This document shows, one piece after another, positions 55,222-64,000 of a DNA stretch of 64,000 nt (the stretch's first letter is position 1; every line of letters starts with the position of its first letter). Source of the stretch: Methylovorus glucosotrophus (GTDB taxonomy: Bacteria; Pseudomonadota; Gammaproteobacteria; Burkholderiales; Methylophilaceae); NCBI RefSeq assembly GCF_009858335.1, contig NZ_VMSE01000001.1, positions 1 through 64,000 on the forward strand, in the 5' to 3' direction. The notes beneath the pieces are model-generated. The model made no database searches, was not told where the DNA came from, and saw nothing but the letters and a program-made list of their open reading frames with translations. Made by a program: the position numbers and the translations under genes.

Positions 55222-58200
55222 ATATGTCGGCAGGCTTGCGGGTCAGGGCCTGCTCACGCAACATGGCTTCCAGCGCGGCCAGCGGCATGGGCCTGCCATA
55301 AAAGTAGCCCTGCACGGCACGGCAACCCGAGGCCTTGAGATAGTCCGATTGCACCTGGGTTTCCACACCCTCCGCCACGACATCCAGATTCAGGACATGG
55401 GCAATGGAGATCATGGCTTTCACCAGCTCGGATTTATGTGTGTCATGGGGCACATCCTTGACGAAGCTGCGATCAATCTTGATCTGCTTGACCGGGAAAC
55501 GATTGAGATAGCTCAGCGCAGAATAGCCGGTACCAAAATCATCGATCGAGATTACCAGCCCCATGGCATCAAAAGCGTTCAGGGTATTGAGAATATCGAG
55601 GTTGCTTTCCAGCAACAGGCTTTCGGTGATTTCCAGCTTGATCCATTCCGGACGACAGCCTGTTTCGTGCAGGATGCGGGTAACAGAGGCAAGCAAAGGA
55701 TTTTGAATAAACTGGCGAGTGGAGAGATTTACCGCTATTTTCAGTGGTTCGTCTTTATCCTTGTTCCATTGCATGGCCTGCCTACACGCCGTTGTGAGCA
55801 CCCACTCGCCAAGCTCGATAATCAGGCCGGTTTCCTCGGCCACCGGGATAAAGACATTGGGCATCATGAGCCCATGTTCGGTCTGGTTCCAGCGCAACAG
55901 CGCCTCTACCCCCACAATCCGGTTTTCGAGCAGATCCCATTGCGGCTGGTAATAAAGCTCCAGCTCCTGCTGCTGAATGGCGCGGCGCATCATGGTTTCA
56001 AGCTCAATCCGGGCAGATGAAACCTCGGTCAGCGCACTAACATAAAACTGGAAGTTGTTACGCCCCTGCGCCTTGGCGTGATACATCGCAGTATCGGCAA
56101 ACTTGAGCAGGGTATCGGCATCCTGGCTATCGGTCGGGTAACGGGCAATGCCCACACTGGTCGAGACAAACAGCTCCCTGCCCGCGACCAGGAAAGGCTG
56201 ACGAAACGCCTGGATCAAGGTCTGTGCCATGGCGATCAGTTCAGGCTCGGCATCGCCGGGGCGCAACAGCAGCACAAATTCATCGCCGCCCATGCGGGCG
56301 AGCATGTCACCTTCCCGAAGATGATCCTGCAACCGCGCTGCCGCCTCGCACAACAGCAAATCGCCGGTGCTGTGCCCCAGGGTTTCGTTGATCTGCTTGA
56401 AGCGGTCCAGATCCAGCACCATCAGGCTGAAAACCTGCTGTGCCCCTGCCGCTGCCAATATGCCGCTGCGCATCTGCTCCAGCAACATGGCACGGTTGGG
56501 CAAGCGGGTCAGCGCATCGTAGAACGCCATGTCGTGAATACGCTGGCGGTACTCCACGATCTCCGTAATATCGCGCCCGACAGCCAGCACACTGGCCACC
56601 GTGCCGTCGGGGTTGAACTCCGGCATCATGCGGATATGCCGCACGAGGAGCTTTCCATTCGATGCTTTCAGCGGTAGCTCCAGCTCATCGGGCTGGCCAG
56701 TCAGAAACGCCTGACGGATACGGGCCTCGTACTCTACCGTCACGCTGCCACCGGGGAAATCCCGCGGCGTGGTGTGGAGGACAACATCCGGGGTGGTATC
56801 AAAGTACTCCAGCATGCGCTGATTGACATACAGACGTCTGCAATTGGCGTCGTAGCGGGTAATCGTATCGGGCGAGTTATCCAGCAATGAACTAAGCTCA
56901 CGCTCACGCTCCTGCAACTGAGTATCCGAGCGATGACGCTCAATGGCGATGGCGACCAGATGGCTGGCCTGGTGAATAAAGTTGAGGTCTTCTGCACTGG
57001 GTGATCCTGCTTCGCGGCGATAAATGGCAAAGGTCCCCAGCATGCGATGAGTGGAGTCAAAAATGGGTTCAGACCAGCACGCCAGCAAATTGGCGGCCAA
57101 AGCGATCTCTTTATACGGCGCCCAATAGGGATGGGTGCGGATATCATCCACCAGCACTCGCTCTTGCAAGACGGCCGCCGTTCCGCACGATCCCACCCCC
57201 ATGCCGATGGCAATCCCATCCACCGCGGCGATAAATTCGGCGGGCAAACTGGGCGCATGGGTACACAGCAAGTGCGTGCCGGTATTGTCCAGCAGCATGA
57301 TGCTGCACAAAAAGCCCGGTTTGGCTTGCTCCATGTAGCGTGTGACCAGATCCAGTACGCTGGAGAAAGCGTCACCATGCGCGAGTGATTCCAGAATCAG
57401 CAAACGCATCTGCTCAAGCCGCTCATGCATGCGCAACTGGGTCATGTCGCGCCCCACCGCCAGCACGCTGATCACGCGTCCCTGCTGATCACTTTCCGGG
57501 ATCAGGCGCCACTCCAGATAACTCGGCTTGCCATTCAGCGCCACATCCAGGGTAACGGTAATAGCCTCTTCACGTTGGGCAACTTCCTGGATCGACTTCA
57601 AAATAGGGGCACTCTGCCCTGCCTCGCCCGGCCAGGTAATGCCCTGCTGCCCAATCAGGTCAGCGGCCTTCATGCCAAACGTTTCACAAAACGTCGGATT
57701 CACATACAGGTAACGCCCCTGCAGATCAAAGCGTGCGATGAGATCCGGGATATTTTCCAGAAGGCTGCTGAATTTGCGCTGGGCTTCCTTCAACATGCTC
57801 ACATCACGCCCCACCGCCAGCACGCCGGCAATCCGGCCCTCAGGATCACGTTCCGGCACCATGCGCACCGCGATCACCTTGTTGTGCACCTGAAGATCGC
57901 TAGGTTGCCTGTCCATAAAGAAATCAAAGTCGCTCGCCTCGCCGGTGGCGACCACGTGCTTCACCCGTTCCACATATTCTTGCAATGCCTGGGAGGCGGG
58001 ATTCAGTTCCAGACTGGTTTTCCCCAGCAACTCGGCTGTTGGCCGCTGTAACAGGGCCTCGGCAACCGGATTCAGAAAAACCCGTTTGCCTTCGCTGTCA
58101 TAACGAATGACCGGATCCGGCAAATGGTCCACCAGCGTGTGGTAGAGCTGCTCCTGACTGCGTAATTGCTGTTCTGCCGCTTTGCGATCGCCGATATCCC

Positions 58201-58930
58201 GGACCATGACCAGACGATAGGGTACGCCTTCATACTCAAACAGGCTGGCATGAATTTCCACGGGAAACTGGCTGCCATCCTGACGGGTGTGCATGGCTTC
58301 TGCCACCAGATGAGGCGCCGAATTGTTGAGTGTGGTACGGGTTATTTCCGGCCAACCATCCCGATGAATATCTCCCATCTCCATCTGTAGCAGCTCTTCC
58401 CGGCTATAGCCCAGAGCATGGCAGGCCGCATCATTCACATAGGTCAGGCGGTCATTTTCATCCAGCAGGTAGGCGGCTTCGCTCACCTGGTTGAGCGCAA
58501 AATTCATCAGTACACGATGCTGCTCCCCCAGTTTGCGATCAGTGATATTTTCAATGCGCAGAAGATAAAACAGCAGGGTGTTATCTTGGGAGCGTATGGG
58601 AGAAAAAGAGCTGCTGAGCCAGACATGACGCCCAGAGCGATGTTTGAACCTGTGCTCCAGCGGTTGGGCGCAACAGGCAGCGAGGACCTCGCGCCAGGTG
58701 AGCTTTTCAGCTCTCCTGTCCTCGGGGTGGACCAGGTCGCAATAACTGGTATTGAGCAGTTCAGCTTCGTCGTAGCCCAATTGCTGGCAACAGGGGGTAT
58801 TGGCGGCAAGCCAATGCCCATCGGTATCGACTATCGCCATGCTGATGCGCGCAAGATCACCGGCCATGGCGAGCAACTGTTTGCTGTCAGCCAGCGCCTT
58901 CTGGGCGTCAACGAGATATGTGGTCATCAT
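55220..58930 (-). CDS. Multi-PAS/GAF diguanylate cyclase and phosphodiesterase (GGDEF-EAL)
   Basis: A 1236-residue c-di-GMP enzyme without membrane helices. PAS-like domains are at about 25-135, 140-255, 265-380, 385-500 and 675-795, and a GAF domain at about 510-665. The GGDEF motif is intact at 881-885, with the inhibition site RxxD at 872-875. The EAL domain is intact (EAL at 1009-1011, DDFGTG and KIDRSFV later). Both activities look possible. Six sensor domains suggest redox, light or small-molecule input; no ligand can be named. Its output could reach the PilZ domain of BcsA in this window. Confidence 0.92.
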   Translation of the reverse strand: MMTTYLVDAQKALADSKQLLAMAGDLARISMAIVDTDGHWLAANTPCCQQLGYDEAELLNTSYCDLVHPEDRRAEKLTWREVLAACCAQPLEHRFKHRSGRHVWLSSSFSPIRSQDNTLLFYLLRIENITDRKLGEQHRVLMNFALNQVSEAAYLLDENDRLTYVNDAACHALGYSREELLQMEMGDIHRDGWPEITRTTLNNSAPHLVAEAMHTRQDGSQFPVEIHASLFEYEGVPYRLVMVRDIGDRKAAEQQLRSQEQLYHTLVDHLPDPVIRYDSEGKRVFLNPVAEALLQRPTAELLGKTSLELNPASQALQEYVERVKHVVATGEASDFDFFMDRQPSDLQVHNKVIAVRMVPERDPEGRIAGVLAVGRDVSMLKEAQRKFSSLLENIPDLIARFDLQGRYLYVNPTFCETFGMKAADLIGQQGITWPGEAGQSAPILKSIQEVAQREEAITVTLDVALNGKPSYLEWRLIPESDQQGRVISVLAVGRDMTQLRMHERLEQMRLLILESLAHGDAFSSVLDLVTRYMEQAKPGFLCSIMLLDNTGTHLLCTHAPSLPAEFIAAVDGIAIGMGVGSCGTAAVLQERVLVDDIRTHPYWAPYKEIALAANLLACWSEPIFDSTHRMLGTFAIYRREAGSPSAEDLNFIHQASHLVAIAIERHRSDTQLQERERELSSLLDNSPDTITRYDANCRRLYVNQRMLEYFDTTPDVVLHTTPRDFPGGSVTVEYEARIRQAFLTGQPDELELPLKASNGKLLVRHIRMMPEFNPDGTVASVLAVGRDITEIVEYRQRIHDMAFYDALTRLPNRAMLLEQMRSGILAAAGAQQVFSLMVLDLDRFKQINETLGHSTGDLLLCEAAARLQDHLREGDMLARMGGDEFVLLLRPGDAEPELIAMAQTLIQAFRQPFLVAGRELFVSTSVGIARYPTDSQDADTLLKFADTAMYHAKAQGRNNFQFYVSALTEVSSARIELETMMRRAIQQQELELYYQPQWDLLENRIVGVEALLRWNQTEHGLMMPNVFIPVAEETGLIIELGEWVLTTACRQAMQWNKDKDEPLKIAVNLSTRQFIQNPLLASVTRILHETGCRPEWIKLEITESLLLESNLDILNTLNAFDAMGLVISIDDFGTGYSALSYLNRFPVKQIKIDRSFVKDVPHDTHKSELVKAMISIAHVLNLDVVAEGVETQVQSDYLKASGCRAVQGYFYGRPMPLAALEAMLREQALTRKPADI

Positions 58931-59251
58931 TGCGATGTGCTCTTCCCATTATTCTCATGGTCATTAAACCGCCGTCGATATATCCCTGTAACGGAGCTCA
59001 TGACGCAAGAACTTATTATGCAAACAACCCCTTATAAAACTATCCCAATTGCTGCTGAGTGTCCAATTTAAATATGCGCGGCTCAGGGTAAAATGCCCAG
59101 GGCTGACACCCGGCTGACGCGATGCCTACCACATGCCCACTTTAAAACTTTTTCACCTGCAAATTGACCAACCCAGCATGTGTCCGGCCATATCATCTCG
59201 TCCTTATCAACCAAGAAAACCTAACCGGGCAATCGCCCCTCCCATGGATAT
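58931..59251. other. Gap upstream of the MFS gene and of the PAS-GGDEF-EAL gene
   Basis: This 321-bp divergent region holds the 5' ends of both genes. I found no RNA gene and no convincing promoter. A TTGACC at 59164-59169 has no TATAAT-like partner at a standard spacing. Confidence 0.5.
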
Positions 59252-60508
59252 ATGCCACTGATTCCTCGCAATAAATTATTTTCCAGCTCGACCACACTCG
59301 CCATCCTGCTTGCCGCACTTGCCATGCTGGGCCCTTTTTCGGTGGACACTTATCTGCCCGCTTTCCCAGCCATCCAGGCCTCCATCCATGCGACGCCGAT
59401 TGAGGTGCAGCAAACCCTGACGGCTTACATGTTCGCGTTTGCCGTCATGATTCTCTGGCATGGAGCGCTGTCTGATGCGTTTGGCCGTCGCAATATCGTG
59501 CTGGTAGCGCTGGCTGTGTTTGCCATCGGTTCGCTGGGCTGTGCCGCCTCCCACAGTGTGGAATACCTGTGGGCGTTTCGCATTCTGCAGGGGGTCTCGG
59601 CCGGGGCGGGCGTAGTGGTGGGGCGTGCCATCATTCGCGACCGCTACGACGATGTGCCTGCTGCGCGCCTGTTGTCCCTGGTGACGATGATCTTTTCCAT
59701 TGCCCCGGCCATCGCGCCTATCCTTGGTGGATGGATTGTGAAATGGTTTGATTGGCGCACCATATTTCTGGTGTTGTTTGTCTATACCATTCTGCTGTTC
59801 TGGGCCTGCTACAAGTTATTGCCCGAAACCTTGCCATTGGCCAAACGCCAGCCGTTTAATCCGCATTTTTTATGGGCCAGCTACAAGCAGGTATTCCGCT
59901 CGCCTTTGTTCCAGTTGAAGTCCGGTACCCTGGCCTTCAATTTTGCCGGTCTGTTTTTATATGTGGCTGCGGCACCCGTCTTTCTCACCGAACATTTGCA
60001 TCTGGGGCCTGACCAGTTCGGCTGGCAGTTTATTCCTGCGGTGTCGGGTATTTTTCTGGGGGCCTTGGCCGCCAATCGCATGGCGGGCAAATTGCCCGTG
60101 CAGCGCCAGGTTCACATCGGCTTTATCTTCATGGTGGGCGCCGGCCTGGCCAACGTGATTTACCATGCCATTTTCCCGCCTGCCCTGCCCTGGTCGGTCA
60201 TGCCGCTGTTTTTCTATACCATAGGCATGTCCATGGCCGCGCCTGGTATCACCTTGTTTGTGCTGGATCTATTCCCCGCCATCCGCGGGACCGTGGCTTC
60301 CTGCCAGTCCTTCACGCAAACCATGCTGTCGGCCGTTGTAGCAGGTGCGCTTGCGCCTGTGCTGTCTCATTCGGTATTGTGGCTGGCAGCAGGCCAACTG
60401 GGCTTCAGCCTGATTGGCCTCGTCTTATGGCTGGCTGGGCAACGTTATTATCGTCACAGCCAGCAACTGGAAGCTGAAAAGCTGAATGCCTGGGAAACCA
60501 TCAAATAA
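59252..60508 (+). CDS. Bcr/CflA family drug-resistance MFS transporter
   Basis: A 418-residue inner-membrane exporter with 12 predicted helices. The Bcr/CflA signature is visible: GPFSVDTYLPAFPAIQ in the first helix region, GALSDAFGRRNIVL loop, and RILQGVSAGAGVVVGRAIIRD. It exports drugs or small molecules by proton antiport. Start ATG 59252 lacks a strong ribosome site. No neighbour suggests the substrate. Confidence 0.88.
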   Translation: MPLIPRNKLFSSSTTLAILLAALAMLGPFSVDTYLPAFPAIQASIHATPIEVQQTLTAYMFAFAVMILWHGALSDAFGRRNIVLVALAVFAIGSLGCAASHSVEYLWAFRILQGVSAGAGVVVGRAIIRDRYDDVPAARLLSLVTMIFSIAPAIAPILGGWIVKWFDWRTIFLVLFVYTILLFWACYKLLPETLPLAKRQPFNPHFLWASYKQVFRSPLFQLKSGTLAFNFAGLFLYVAAAPVFLTEHLHLGPDQFGWQFIPAVSGIFLGALAANRMAGKLPVQRQVHIGFIFMVGAGLANVIYHAIFPPALPWSVMPLFFYTIGMSMAAPGITLFVLDLFPAIRGTVASCQSFTQTMLSAVVAGALAPVLSHSVLWLAAGQLGFSLIGLVLWLAGQRYYRHSQQLEAEKLNAWETIK

Positions 60509-60684
60509 AGCGCTAGTCCGACAGCCATGTCAGACCAGGCCTGATAGCCAGCCGATGCCATGCCCTTTAGACTGAGTATTCACTGTTGCTGCATGGATCA
60601 GATAGCGGCAACTTACTCGCAATAATGTACTCAGACGTTATGTTGGTTTTCACCGACTTCGTCACTCATCACAAGGAGAGCATC

Positions 60685-60780
60685 ATGAGATTGTTGATCA
60701 AGACTTTGGTGGTTGGTTATATCGTTAAGCGTGTTGCAAAGTCTTACCTGCATCGCGAACCTGCGAAAATCGCAGAATAA
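60685..60780 (+). CDS. 31-residue peptide, function unknown
   Basis: The short frame (RLLIKTLVVGYIVKRVAKSY after the start Met) is preceded by the strong ribosome site AAGGAG 6 bp before ATG 60685. It is hydrophobic in the first half and basic in the second, like a small membrane or membrane-surface peptide. It ends in KIAE. A longer upstream start would add 33 unlike residues. A hairpin follows. I do not recognise the family. Confidence 0.6.
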   Translation: MRLLIKTLVVGYIVKRVAKSYLHREPAKIAE

Positions 60781-60798
60781 GCTGACTGCAGCACAATC

Positions 60799-60822
60799 GG
60801 GCGCCCGCCAGCATGGGGCGCC
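60799..60822 (+). terminator. Hairpin after the 31-residue peptide gene
   Basis: GGCGCCC (60800-60806) and GGGCGCC (60816-60822) pair around a 9-base loop, followed by TGTAATAT. The T-run is poor. Confidence 0.4.
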
Positions 60823-60901
60823 TGTAATATCAGGGGCTTGCCCCCTGTCCGTTTTACCCTGCATTATCACTTCACATTAACAGGCTCGACTGGGATACAC
60901 G

Positions 60902-63136
60902 TTGATAAAGAACATTCACAACGGGCGCCCGCTCGGGCCTGCCGTCTTTTTTCTGATACTGATGGCGGCGTGCTGGCTGGCCATCAATCCCGGGCTTGCG
61001 CAGGCAGCGCCATCCAGTGGCCCGCAAGTACTCGATTTATCGGGCAGTTGGCAGTTCATGCCCACCAATCGCATCCCCGTCACGCCGCCCCTGATACCGC
61101 CTGCAGAAGGCTGGAAAACCATCAATGTGCCTGACAACTGGTTCCGGCAAGGTCAGGATATCTCTGGGCAAGCCTGGTATAACACGCGCTTCAAACTGGA
61201 TGAGAGCATGCGCGGCAAGCATGCCGAGTTGAAGTTTGAAGGGGTGGATTATCTGGCAGATGTCTGGGTCAATGGCCAGTATCTGGGTCACCATGAAGGT
61301 TATTTCCAGCCATTTTCGTTTGATATTACGCCGCATCTGCGCGATGGCGATAATGTCATTACCGTGCTGGTGGACAGCCCGCTGGAAAAACCTGAAGACT
61401 GGTCTTTGCATAAACGACTGGTGAAAGGGATATTCAGTCACCACGACACTCGCCCTGGCGGCGCGTGGTCAGTGCGTGGGCAAGAACAGAATACTGGCGG
61501 CATCTGGGCGCCGGTCAGCGTCGCCTTCAGTGATCAGCTTGCGATACAGGGTCTCAAGCTCACACCACGCCGCCATGGCAATGCCTGGCGCCTGGATGGC
61601 GAAGTCGCAGTGGCAGGAGATGTTTCACATGAAACCTTGGTTCAGGTTGAAGCCGAACTGGTGCCAGAAAATTTTGCAGGCCGCAGCTATCGTTTTGCAC
61701 AACCCCTCAAGTTAAAGCCTGGTAGCCAGACCTTTAACATGCAGTATGCGCTCACCCAGCCCGAGCTCTGGTGGCCAGCCGACTATGGCAAACCCAATCT
61801 GTATCGCTTCAAGCTGCGTATCACCAACAATGGTCGTGTATTGGACTCCCGAGAACAGGTGCTCGGTCTGCGAGAGATCCGTGTCGATGAAACCACTCAG
61901 CAGTGGTACATCAATAATCACCGCATGTTCATCCGTGGCACCAACTATATTGGCAGCCAGTGGCTGGCGGAAATGACGCCCGACCGTTATGAGCGCGATA
62001 TCCGCATGATGCGCGACGCCCATGTGAATGCCATCCGCGTGCATGCCCATATCGCATCGGCAGCGTTTTACGACGCCTGCGATCGCAATGGCATGCTGGT
62101 GATGCAGGATTTCCCCCTGCTCTGGGGATATAGCGATGACGAGGCTTTTCATCGTACCGCACGCGCGCAGGCGGCAGACATGGTCCGCACCCTGTACCAC
62201 CATCCCTCAGTGGTTTCCTGGACCATGCACAACGAACCGCCCTGGGATTCCCCATGGATGGTGAGCAAGTATCCGGACTATCGCGCTGATCAGAATCTCG
62301 CGCTGGATAATGCGCTTTATCAGGACGTGCGGGCGCTGGACGACACCCGCATCACACGCCGCGAATCCGGCACCAAGGAGCATGAATGGCTGGGCTGGTA
62401 CTCGGACAACTGGCATGCCTTCGCCCGCCCTGCTCCTAACCCATGGATTACCGAGTTTGGTGCGCAGGCATTGCCCGTTATGAGCAGCCTTCAGCGCCTG
62501 TTTACAGATGCAGAGATGTGGCCGCAAACGGAGCCACAATGGGAAAAATGGCAATTCCATAACTTTCAGCCACATGAAACCTTCAATATTGCCCATGTGC
62601 CGCGCGGCAACAATGTGCAGGAGCTGATGGAAAATACCCAGGCGTATCAATCGCGTCTGATTCAGTTTGCTGCCGAAAACTACCGGCGACAGCGCTATGC
62701 CCCGGTATCCGCCATTTTCCAATTCATGTTTGTAGAAAACTGGCCTTCCATCAACTGGGGGGTCGTGGATTACTGGCGCCAGCCCAAACCCGGCTATGAG
62801 GCCCTGCGCACGGCTTTTCAACCCGTGCTGCCCAGCCTGCAATGGGTGAAAGACCAATACGCGAGTGGTGAAACCATCATCATTGGTTTATGGGCCATTA
62901 ACGATCTTTGGCAGCCATACCCGCAGGCGAAGTACACCATCAGCCTGTTGCGAGATGGTCAGGCCGTAGATCAACGCGAATGGATGCTGGATATGGCCGC
63001 CGATAGCGGCAAAAAGCTGGAAGATTACCGCCTGGAACAAGCCAAACCAGGCCAGTACGAGCTGCAGGCAGAGTTACAGGATAGCCAGGGCAAGCGGCTC
63101 GGCAGCAACCGCTACCGGTTTACTGTCGCCCCTTAG
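60902..63136 (+). CDS. Exported glycoside hydrolase family 2 enzyme
   Basis: A 744-residue secreted GH2 hydrolase (beta-glucuronidase/beta-galactosidase/mannosidase class). It starts at TTG 60902 and has a signal peptide ending near residue 35 (LAQA). Sugar-binding jelly roll (about 40-200), Ig-like domain (205-325) and TIM barrel (330 onward) are in order. The acid/base is Glu445 in MHNEPPW and the nucleophile is probably Glu518 in WITEFGAQ. Both catalytic residues are present. The exact sugar is not clear. It lies alone, so no polysaccharide cluster gives a clue. Confidence 0.85.
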   Translation: MIKNIHNGRPLGPAVFFLILMAACWLAINPGLAQAAPSSGPQVLDLSGSWQFMPTNRIPVTPPLIPPAEGWKTINVPDNWFRQGQDISGQAWYNTRFKLDESMRGKHAELKFEGVDYLADVWVNGQYLGHHEGYFQPFSFDITPHLRDGDNVITVLVDSPLEKPEDWSLHKRLVKGIFSHHDTRPGGAWSVRGQEQNTGGIWAPVSVAFSDQLAIQGLKLTPRRHGNAWRLDGEVAVAGDVSHETLVQVEAELVPENFAGRSYRFAQPLKLKPGSQTFNMQYALTQPELWWPADYGKPNLYRFKLRITNNGRVLDSREQVLGLREIRVDETTQQWYINNHRMFIRGTNYIGSQWLAEMTPDRYERDIRMMRDAHVNAIRVHAHIASAAFYDACDRNGMLVMQDFPLLWGYSDDEAFHRTARAQAADMVRTLYHHPSVVSWTMHNEPPWDSPWMVSKYPDYRADQNLALDNALYQDVRALDDTRITRRESGTKEHEWLGWYSDNWHAFARPAPNPWITEFGAQALPVMSSLQRLFTDAEMWPQTEPQWEKWQFHNFQPHETFNIAHVPRGNNVQELMENTQAYQSRLIQFAAENYRRQRYAPVSAIFQFMFVENWPSINWGVVDYWRQPKPGYEALRTAFQPVLPSLQWVKDQYASGETIIIGLWAINDLWQPYPQAKYTISLLRDGQAVDQREWMLDMAADSGKKLEDYRLEQAKPGQYELQAELQDSQGKRLGSNRYRFTVAP

Positions 63137-63152
63137 GAAGCCGCCTGACTGA

Positions 63153-64000
63153 TCAAGCTTTCAGCTTGAGAGTGTGCAAGGTGCGAGTACGCACTTGCGC
63201 AAGCAAGTCCGCATCCTCAATCAAAGACTCGCCCCAGGAAGGCACCATGGCTTTCAATTGCTGTTGCCATGCCGTATCTTGCAGGCGCGCCTTGAAACAG
63301 CGCTGCAGCACATCCAGCATGGCCTGTACCGAGGTGGATGCCCCAGGGGAAGCCCCGAGCAATGCTGCCAGCGTACCGTCGGCCGAGGCGACTATCTCCG
63401 TGCCGAATTCAAGCTTGCCGCCTTTATCTTCACAGCGCTTGATGATCTGCACGCGCTGACCTGCCTTGGCGAGCGTCCAGTCTTCATCACGCGCTTGCGG
63501 GTAAAACTGGCGCAACGCTTCGACGCGTTTGCTGTGTGACTGAAACACCTCGCCTATCAGATACCGCGTCAGGTCAAGATTGTGCCGACCGGCCCCCAGC
63601 ATGGATTTGAGATTGCGTGGCTTCACCGAGGCCGGCAGGTTCAACCAGGAGCCTTGCTTGAGAAACTTGGTGGTGAACCCGGCATATGGACCAAACAGCA
63701 AGGCGGGCTTGCCATCAATATAGCGGGTATCCAGATGGGGTACCGACATGGGCGGCGCGCCCAGCGGGGCCTTGCCATAGACCTTGGCCTGATGCTGACG
63801 AATGATCTCCGGCTTGTTGCACACCAGCCATAAACCACTGACCGGAAAACCGCCATAGCCACGTGCTTCGGGAATGCCTGACTTCTGCAACAAAGGTAGC
63901 GCACCGCCGCCCGCACCCAGAAATACAAAGCCAGCCTCCACCACCTGGCTATTGGCGGCTTGCTTGCCTTTCAGTTGCACGCGCCAGCGGCCACTCGACA
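63153..64000 (-). CDS. mqo: Malate:quinone oxidoreductase, C-terminal part (cut by window edge)
   Basis: The 3' 848 bp of a gene for the membrane-associated FAD enzyme that oxidises malate to oxaloacetate with quinone. The frame is open to the right edge, so the N-terminal half with the FAD-binding start lies outside. Recognisable blocks are FVFLGAGGGALPLLQKSGIPE, GFPVSGLWLVC, KVYGKAPLGAPPMSVPHLDTR, LLFGPYAGFTTKFLK and the end GASPGASTSVQAML. With gltA it shows that the organism has TCA steps. Confidence 0.94.
   Translation of the reverse strand, partial: SSGRWRVQLKGKQAANSQVVEAGFVFLGAGGGALPLLQKSGIPEARGYGGFPVSGLWLVCNKPEIIRQHQAKVYGKAPLGAPPMSVPHLDTRYIDGKPALLFGPYAGFTTKFLKQGSWLNLPASVKPRNLKSMLGAGRHNLDLTRYLIGEVFQSHSKRVEALRQFYPQARDEDWTLAKAGQRVQIIKRCEDKGGKLEFGTEIVASADGTLAALLGASPGASTSVQAMLDVLQRCFKARLQDTAWQQQLKAMVPSWGESLIEDADLLAQVRTRTLHTLKLKA

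Noticed and set aside
59164-59195. Promoter for the MFS gene at TTGACC
   Set aside because: The nearest TATCAT is 21 bp away, outside the normal 16-18 bp spacing.
61621-61636. Third parS-like sequence TGTTTCACATGAAACC
   Set aside because: The central CACGTG is changed to CACATG, which is normally needed for ParB, and it lies inside the GH2 gene.

Overview
The window looks like the chromosome of a methylotrophic betaproteobacterium, most likely a member of the Methylophilaceae. The main evidence is a lanthanide-type PQQ methanol dehydrogenase (xoxF) with its own cytochrome c, a free-standing pqqA precursor gene, and betaproteobacterial gene orders such as yicC-gmk-rpoZ-RSH-ridA-recG-ubiC-ubiA, kinase-phosphatase-rph-rdgB-hemW and argH/algZ-algR-hemC-hemD-hemX-hemY. 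The genus is inferred, not proven. No prophage, insertion sequence, CRISPR array or tRNA was seen; nearly all the DNA is dense single-copy chromosome.

Layout. 1-407: leader and four tandem promoters of an rRNA operon that runs leftwards out of the window. 408-9241: tyrS, a MepM-like M23 peptidase, anmK, citrate synthase, erpA, bactofilin, a coiled-coil membrane protein, argC and the rplM-rpsI ribosomal pair. 9335-17453 (minus strand): ubiquinone (ubiC, ubiA), recG, ridA, the ppGpp enzyme, rpoZ, gmk and yicC. 17623-22331 (plus): Ser/Thr kinase and PP2C phosphatase, rph, rdgB, a small unknown gene and hemW. 22398-31143: a cellulose synthase locus (bcsA, bcsB, bcsZ, bcsC on the minus strand), interrupted by one opposite-strand gene for a degenerate nucleotide-cyclase-like membrane protein. 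31471-39800: an alpha/beta hydrolase, argH, an AlgZ/AlgR-type two-component system, and hemC-hemD-hemX-hemY. 39853-48606: a ferredoxin-type reductase, fxsA, cutA, dsbD, tlpA, aroQ, accB-accC, prmA and a zinc-ribbon protein with a 12-unit pentapeptide repeat.

48718-55136 is the C1 section: a 23-residue PqqA precursor, OxyR, a glycine-zipper membrane protein, an AcoR-type sigma-54 activator, and divergently from it xoxF and a c-type cytochrome. A consensus-quality sigma-54 promoter and a 14-bp palindrome lie between the activator and xoxF. 55220-64000: a 1236-residue PAS/GAF/GGDEF/EAL protein, a Bcr/CflA-type exporter, a 31-residue peptide gene, an exported family-2 glycoside hydrolase, and the 3' part of mqo, which is cut by the right edge.

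Working together: XoxF needs PQQ (pqqA) and passes electrons to the adjacent cytochrome; heme genes and DsbD/TlpA-type thioredoxins could support cytochrome c supply; c-di-GMP made or degraded by the PAS-GGDEF-EAL protein could act on the PilZ domain of BcsA. The last two links are inferences. The observations most worth following are the sigma-54/AcoR-type control of xoxF, the cyclase-like gene inside the bcs locus, the probable CTG start of recG, and the orphan pqqA.
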